From: Emiliania huxleyi CCMP1516
Lineage: Eukaryota > Haptophyta > Isochrysidales > Noelaerhabdaceae
Assembly (NCBI RefSeq): GCF_000372725.1
Contig: NW_005199694.1
Location: 12,382 to 76,381 of the forward strand
DNA: 64,000 nucleotides
Direction of reading: 5' to 3'
The notes beneath the pieces were generated by a model. That model saw only the letters and a list, made by a program, of their open reading frames with translations, was not told the origin of the DNA and searched no databases. Made by a program: the position numbers and the translations under genes. Positions 57,498-64,000 of the stretch are shown piece by piece (the stretch's first letter is position 1; every line of letters begins with the position of its first letter).

Positions 57498-60400
57498 ATG
57501 TCCATCGCTTCACCCCACCCGCTCCTCCTCCTCTTCCTCCTCTTGCTCTTCCCTTCCAGCAACGTTGCGGCGGTCGACGTGAATGGCTTCTCGGATCTGC
57601 CACCTCCCCTCCCGCCATCGCCGCCATCGTCGCCTCCGTCTGCATCGCCGTCGCCTCCGTCTCCACTTCCATCGAGCTGCGCGTTTGATGTGAGCGGCCA
57701 TTATGGCGACCTCACTGCTGGTGCAGACGGATTCGCCCCGCTGCTTGGCGTCGCATGCAGCTCGACGGAGTGCTTTGAACGTGCCGCGAGGTGGTCCGAG
57801 ATTGCGCTCGCGCACGGCCATTCCGTCATCACGGACCCGGCCGCCTGCCGCAGCCTATGCCAAGAGACGTCGGGTTGCGAGGTCTGGTCCTTTGTCGAGG
57901 ACGAGTGTCAGCTGATGCAGCTGCCCGTGCACCCGCTGGCGAAGCCACTCGTCACGACCGCGGCGCACTACACGGCCGGTGCGGTGCCGTGCGAACGGCC
58001 GTATCTGCCCTTCCCTTACGGACTGCCCTTCAGTGGATCGAATGGAGCGGGCTTACTGGAAAAGTCCTCCGCCGGGCCAGGCACCGTCTTTGCTGGCGGG
58101 GTGGGGGCGTGTGGGAGCTCGCCGCTCCTCAAGGTGATCGCGACGGCAGACGCGATCCAATTTGGCAAGGCGCAGGGGTGGTGGTCGGAGGCGGAGGCGC
58201 TCGTAGACGGGGCCCCGCCCTCCGCCCTGCCTGCGCCGCCGCCGTCCGCCTCGCCGTCGCCGCCGCCGCCGTCCGCCTCGCCGTCGCCGCCGCCGCCTGA
58301 CGTGCAGCTGCTCGACCTCCGCGCCGCCACCACGTACCAGGACTCGAGCTTGTTCTACAAGCAGGCGCCCGTGAGCGACCTGTCATACGCCGACAGCACG
58401 ACGGGACGGCCGTGGGCCGAGTGCGGCCAATACACAAGCCAATGGTGGGGCGTCGACCTCGGGAGCGAGGTGTATGTGCGCTACGTGCGGCTGCAGAACC
58501 GCAACGACTGCTGCGCGGAGCGGCTGACGGACGTCGACATCTATCTCGGCTCGACGGCGGAGACGTACACGGGCAACGCGCTGGTGAAGTCAGACGTGAG
58601 CGTGTTGTCGAACGTGATGTTGGAGGTGGAGATCAACGCGTTGGGGCGCTACATCTACCTCAACCGGCCGTCTGCGGCGGGGCTGACGGTGTGCAAGTTC
58701 TACGTCTTCGCAGGAAATCGCAATGGTCCACCTCCTTCCGCGTCGCCGTCGCCACCGCCTCCCTCCGCGTCGCCGTCCCCGCCGCCTCCGTCGGCCTCGC
58801 TCGACGAAGAGCGTTGTCGAGCGTATTGCGCCGAGCACTTCGGCTGCGGCGGCTACACGCTCGCGAGCGGCCTCTGCGTCCTGCGCGGTGCCCTCCAGTG
58901 CACGCCCGAATTCGGCCGCTTCGTGGGCCAATCGGCGGAGGCCCTCGTGGCGTCAGCTCCGGTGGGCGCCGGGTTCCCCACGGGCGAGGTGAACCGGACG
59001 CAGAGCGTGGCGTACGCATCGGTGACTCCTCTCCCGCCGCCGCCACCCTCACCGCCGCCGCCGTCCACCTCGCCCTCACCGCCGCCGCCGTCGTCCTCGC
59101 CGTCGCCTCCGCCGCCGTCCTTCCCGCCCGCCGTTCCAGAGGGCATGCCACAGGCTCCGCCACCGCCTCCCCGCCTGCCGCCTCCCTCGCCGCCGCCGCT
59201 CAGCTTGCCGCCACTCTCGCCGCCGCCGCCCAGCCCGCCTCGTTGCACGGAACTACGCACGTCTGGCACGTGGGCGGGCGACACCTTCTTGCCGGCAGGC
59301 GGCTGCCTGTATGAGCTCTACGACACACCCGACGCCGTGCTGAACCTCCTGGCCAACCGCTGGACCGTGACGACGGGCGGCTCCAACAACCTGATCATGA
59401 CGCATGAGTTGCTCAAGTTGATCGAACCCGGCATCGCCGGCACCTTTGTGGACGCCGAGGCGCTCAGGACTCTCGGCGTCCCGGAGCCACTACTATCTCA
59501 CGTGTACCGCGGCCAGCGCGTCGGCAGCGCGCGCGTCTTCGACTTCGTCTGGGCACAGGACAGTTCCAGCGGCGGCTTTGCCTACAACTCGCACCACTCT
59601 TCATGGCGGCTCGTCCATCTGTACTCCGCCGCGTACTCCGACTTTGACCCTGCGTTGGGTTGTGCGGGCGCTGACGGTGCGTTGGAATGGCTAGACGGGA
59701 TCGCCAACTGCTTGAACGCAATGTTTAATACCGCACCGGACTTTGTGCCGAATGTGAAGATGGTGCGCATTACCCACGTGGAGGGCCGTTTCGCCGACTA
59801 CCAGACGAGACTCGTGGAGTCAGTGCTGCGCCCAGCATGTGCGCTCCCCCTCCCAGCGCCCCACCCCAGCGCCCCACCCCAGCGCCCCGCCCCACCCTGC
59901 CTCACCTAACCGGCACCGGCACCGGCACCGGCACCGGCACCACCCGCACTTGCAACCATTCCCACCCCCCTACCATCACCCTCCTCCATCTTCTCGCTTG
60001 CAGATGTGTCTTCGTCAAAGGGCTGGGGCGGTGCGGCACTCAACTTCTTCCCGACCGCCGGTATCTGGTACCATTACAGGAACCGTATCCCGGAGTTTGC
60101 CTCGCACTTTGAGGCCCTCATGGCGTCATCGGAGCCCTTGTGCGCGTTGGACGCCGTCACCTGCGTCTTCATCACCGACCCGTACCCGTATGGCCACCTG
60201 GTCTCCACCGCCAAGCAGAGGCTGGGGCCGTCGTGGGCCCTCTTCGATATGCACGAATTCTCGACGCCGGTGCAGTACAATGAGGCGATCGGTGGCCACT
60301 ACTCGACTTTCTTCTTCCTGTGGAGTTGGCAGTTGCTCTTCAACGCGATCACTGACGGCGAGACGACGGTCGCACGCGCGATCAAGAGCTCGCGATCGTG

Positions 60401-63400
60401 CCACGCCTCCTCCCTTTACGACGCCGAATGCGAGGGCACCGACGGCGGGTACCTCTGTACTTGCGAAGACTACGACTGGGCCGTGTCGCGTAACTATGAT
60501 GGATCATGGATCGGCTTTCGTAACTACGAGTGCGCCGTGGCTCGCAAGTGCTTGTTTGCAGCGTTTGACACCGCGTCTCGGCGTCGGCAGCGGCGGCAGT
60601 TGGCCAACGCAACGGAGGAGGGTCTCCACGGCGACGGCGGCGAGGACGGCGAGGACGGCGAGGACGGCGAGGACGGCGAGGACGGCGAGGATGGCGGGGG
60701 CGGCGCTTGCGACTTGGCGGCGCTGATCACGCAGCAGCCGGTAGAGTGCGTCAACAGGCTCTACTGTCCGGAGGCGCGCCGACCGTGGGCGTGGGGTGCT
60801 GCCATGATCGCCTTCGCCGCAGTGCTCGTGCAAGCCATGTGCATGTGGGTGCACTGGATGCGTCAGCAGGACGAGGCCGCCGCCACCAAGCGGGCGGAGG
60901 AGGCGCCGAGCAGATGGGCGCGTTGGAAGGCACGCCTCGGCTTCTTCGCCGTGGCCGCGCCGGTTGAGGGGAAGGAGCACCTGGCCGGCTTGAACGCCGC
61001 GCGCGTTCTCGGCAGCGTGCACGTGGTCATCAGCCACATGGTCGATCGCGGCGCCGTGCCGCCAACGTACGGGCCGCTGAACAACGCGTTCATCGGGTGG
61101 GGGTTCACGTGGGTGCCATGGTTCTTTATGCTCTCCGGCTTTGTGCTCATGCACGCGCAGCTCGGGCGCAAGGACCCGGCAAAGCTCGAGCCGACGGTCG
61201 CCGCTGTCCGCAAGCGAGCCTCGGCCATCTACCCCGGATACGCAGTGGGCCTGCTGATCTCTCTGATCATCATCATGGCCAAGGGGCGCTCTGTCGTCGC
61301 CGAATGGTACACGCTGCTGATGCAGGGCTTCCTCATGCAGGGGTGGGTGCCATGGGTGACCGAGCGCTCGCTTGAACTTCACCTGTGGTTCCTCTCGGCG
61401 ATGGTGCCCTTCTGGTGCCTCTTCAAGCCCGTCGCCTGCGTGGTGCTGCGCCTGCGCACGCTGCGAGCCGCGCTCCTGGTGATCCTGCTGCTCTCGCTGC
61501 CGCCGTGGCTCGCGTTCATTCTGCCGGAGGCGTACAACCCCGGCTCGGGCGTGGCGCCCAACGCATGGTACACGGCGCACACGCCCTACTCGACCGCGAC
61601 CTACATCGACGTGCTCGTCGTCTTTCTCAAGTTCCATCCCTTCTGCTACTTCCACGTCTTCTGCTTCGGCGCCGTGCTCGCCCGTGTGCGCGAGCGCGTC
61701 AAGAGCGCGCTCGCGGCGCGCCGTGGCGAGCCGGGCGTGTCCGCGCCGGCGTGGCTCGTGTGGATGGTCCAGCACCTGTGCATCGGCTGGGGCTGCGTGA
61801 TTGGGTACGGGACCATCCTCACCGTCTTCTGCGTCCCGCTCGATCCCTTCTCGGCGAAGCTCTCCACGCGCCTTTCCATCCTCCTCATCCCCCAAGGCCT
61901 CATCATTCTCGGCTGCTCGCCGCTGCCCAAGGACAAGTCGGCGTCCAGCAAGCCGTCAGCGGCGTCGCCAAATGGGAGCCAGAAGCAGCCTCAAGCCGCG
62001 TCGAATGAGGTGGCGCCCGTGAGCACGACATCGGCGACAACGGCCGACATTGGCGACGATGCGGCGAACGCTGCCGACGCGGCGAACGCGACCGACGCGG
62101 CGAACGCGACCGACGCGGCGAACGCGACCGACGCGGCGAACGCGGCCGACGCGGCGAACGCGACTGCCACCAAGGCGGCCGGAGCGGAGGGCGCTTCGTC
62201 GGTATCGGCAATCACCGTCACGGTGGGTGAGGTGGTGCCTGCCGAGCCCTCGTTCGGCTCGCGCTGCCTCCAGTGTCTCGCCATCGACCCCATCGCCCGT
62301 CTCTTCGCGTACGCGCCCGCGTCGTGGGGCAACCTCTCCTTTGCTCAGTATGTGCTGCAGTTCTCGGCGTATGAGCTCTTCCCGTCCAAGTCACTCGACG
62401 GCGCGCTGCTCCCCTTCTTTATCTTCTTGCTCTCGCTCTCGTGGCTCTACGCCGAGCTCTGGATCATCCCGGCGCGTGCGTGGTGGCTACAGCAGAGCAC
62501 CAAAAAGGGGCAGCCTAGCAAGGCGCGAAGGCTCGCGGCCCTCCCGCCGCTGCTCAGCGCTCTCCTGCTGGTGATAGCGCTGCCGTACAAGTACTGGCCG
62601 GCCGCGCGCACGCCCGCGCTCGTGCGTGTCGCCGACGAGTGCGTCGACCTGCGGCTCGACTGGAGGATCGCCGGCGACGACACGCGAGCCGTGATCAACC
62701 CAAGCCTGCTGCTGGTCCCGCAAGCGGACGGCGCGCCAGCGCAGCTTGTCCGCGCGGCGCGGGCGCACGCCATCAGCGAGACGATCAGCATGGGCCTCAG
62801 CTACTACTGGGAGGCGGAGGATGAGACGGTGGCGGACGTCACCGAGATCCACACCCAATGGTCGTCGGACATGCTGCTCAGCACCGAGCCGACGGACGCG
62901 GCCACCTTTCTCGCGGGATGGGACGACGTGGGCGCGTGGGGGCTCAGCGGGTCCGGCGCGATGCCGCCGGCACGGTTCACCCCGTCGCTGCGCACCAACA
63001 GCTCGTGGCATGGTCTCTGCGAGACGCCACCCCTTTACGTCAGCTCCAACCGCACGCTCATGCGCAAGAGCGTGACGGGCGCTGAGGACCCCAAGCTGCT
63101 TGCCGTCGGCGACATGCGCGTCTCGCCGCCAGGGGAGCGGTGGCTCATCTCCTTCTCAAGTTTGCCGCCAGTTGAGCTCGACGGCGAGTGCGAGCACGCT
63201 GTCACGCAAATGTACGCGGTGGCGCGCGGCGAGAGCGCCACCACCGCCGCCGCAACTGCCGCCACCACCGCAGTCCCCACCTTCACTGCTGCTGCTGCTG
63301 CTGCGGCCGCGGCCGCGGCGGCGGCCGCGGCGGACGAGGCAGCGGTGGCGGACGAGGCAGCGGTGGCGCGCACCGAGAGCGTTACGATTCAGCCGACGGC

Positions 63401-64000
63401 CGACGCGGGCGCGATTGCCGCCGCCTCGGTGGGTGTGGGCACACGCCTCGACTGCGGCGAGCGCCACCGGCCGGAGAAGAATTGGATCGCCTTCACACAC
63501 GAGGGGCAGCTCTTCTACGTGTACTCGATCTTCCCACACGTCATCGTACAGGCGCGCGCGACCGACGGGGCATGTGCGACGTGGCATGAGTACACGGACG
63601 CGTCGTTCGCGCCCTTCTCCCAGCTGGTGAGGGACGGCTACCAGCTCCATGGCTCAGCGACCGCCATCCAGTACTCTAACGACACCTACCTCGCGCTGAT
63701 GCATTCGATCGGCCCCGGCGGCGCCTACACGACGTTCGCGTACAAGTTCCAGCGAGAGCCACCCTTCCGCGTGAGGGCGGTGAGCCGGCCGCTGCCGTTA
63801 CAGGGTGGCCAGGCGAGCTTCGCGAGCGGTCTCCTGCTACATGAGGCGCAGAACAAGGTGGTCGTGAGCTACGGCAACAACGACGTCGAGCCGCGTGCGC
63901 TCGTCATGTCGACGGCGTACCTCGAATCCCTCTTCGATTCGTGCGTCGTCGACGAATGGGTCGACGTGGGCTGCGACGCCGGCTGTGCGGCTGCCTTCAC
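57498..64000 (+). CDS. Secreted multidomain protein with acyltransferase-3 membrane domain and GH130-like domain, 3' partial
   Basis: Exon 1 is 57498-59838 and exon 2 runs from 60004 past the window end; the GT-AG intron joins in phase. MSIASPHPLLLLFLLLLFPS is a signal peptide. PAN/apple-like Cys modules (CRSLCQETSGCEVWSFVEDE, CRAYCAEHFGCGGYTL) follow. An F5/8C-type galactose-binding domain (LDLRAATTYQDS, WWGVDLGSEVYVRYVRLQNR) and SPPPP linkers come next. Exon 2 has GGAALNFFPTAGIWYHYRNR, an acidic GED repeat, then LNAARVLGSVHVVISHM and WVPWFFMLSGFVLMHAQLGR with about ten membrane spans. That is the acyltransferase-3 family, which O-acylates extracellular polysaccharides. An ANATDA repeat loop interrupts the spans. 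The C-terminal part (TGAEDPKLLAVGDM, KNWIAFTHEGQLFYVYS) resembles GH130-like five-bladed propellers. A role in modifying cell-surface or scale glycans is likely. Confidence 0.8.
60640..60700 (+). repeat. 9-bp coding repeat (GED)n
   Basis: GGCGAGGAC repeated six to seven times, giving an acidic Gly-Glu-Asp tract in the lumenal region before the first membrane span of the acyltransferase. Confidence 0.9.
62058..62165 (+). repeat. 18-bp coding repeat (ANATDA)n
   Basis: GCGAACGCGACCGACGCG repeated about five times with small changes, in a loop between membrane spans of the acyltransferase-3 domain. Confidence 0.9.

Overview
The window is nuclear DNA from a GC-rich unicellular eukaryote. Genes are split by many short introns, large multidomain proteins carry alanine- and SPPPP-rich linkers, AP2/ERF domains are amplified, an interstitial CCCTAA-type telomeric repeat is present, and there are two assembly gaps (35240-36001 and 48108-48280). 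A coccolithophore-like haptophyte alga fits best; a pelagophyte or another GC-rich alga is possible. Nothing bacterial is visible, so there are no operons, ribosome binding sites or CRISPR. No tRNA or rRNA gene was recognised.

Layout. 1-2490 (-): RING plus PHD finger protein with repeat-filled introns. 2753-3451 (-): Q/P-rich protein with an RPA32-binding-like N-terminus. 3960-4658 (-): TPR protein. 5109-12695 (+): very large receptor-like protein (GWTDN-type domain, beta-helix, GCC2/GCC3 cysteine-rich repeats, about nine membrane spans, cytosolic TIR-like domain), then a duplicate of its last exons. 14340-16960: second, interrupted copy of part of the TPR gene. 16960-18985 (+): patatin/cPLA2-like lipase. 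20125-24302 (+): L-threonine 3-dehydrogenase, whose third intron is an array of 25 near-identical 92-bp units. 24874-26317 (-): damaged NHL-BTB gene. 26549-29317 (+): AP2 array, F-box and Tudor-knot. 30624-31493 (+): unknown Cys-rich protein. 31938-33415 (-): RCC1-repeat protein. 33745-34139 (-): SET-domain fragment. 34534-39427 (+): myristoylation motif, coiled coil, arginine ADP-ribosyltransferase and LRR. 39690-40494: DUS1 fragment abutting an ankyrin gene. 41383-43826 (+): F-box/LRR. 44440-47382 (-): AP2 array, PHD half and SAM. 48303-49572 (-): myristoylation motif and LRR. 49635-50277: foldback element. 51718-52639 (-): unknown conserved protein. 53982-55256 (+): cysteine desulfurase. 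55487-56340: inverted-repeat element. 57498 to the window end (+): secreted multidomain protein with an acyltransferase-3 membrane domain and a GH130-like domain, cut by the window edge.

Two themes stand out. First, introns: many begin with a copy of the first bases of the next exon, use GC rather than GT donors, contain 10-11-bp tandem units, and end in TAG. At least three introns carry related copies, in the sense orientation, of one introner-like element. In the threonine dehydrogenase gene a chimeric unit of exon fragment plus intron filler has been amplified to about 2.3 kb. Second, several genes have immune-like architectures: a TIR-like receptor, an ADP-ribosyltransferase-LRR protein and an MGC-LRR protein. 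These suggest, by domain content only, NAD-linked signalling at membranes. The genes are otherwise functionally unrelated and sit on both strands.
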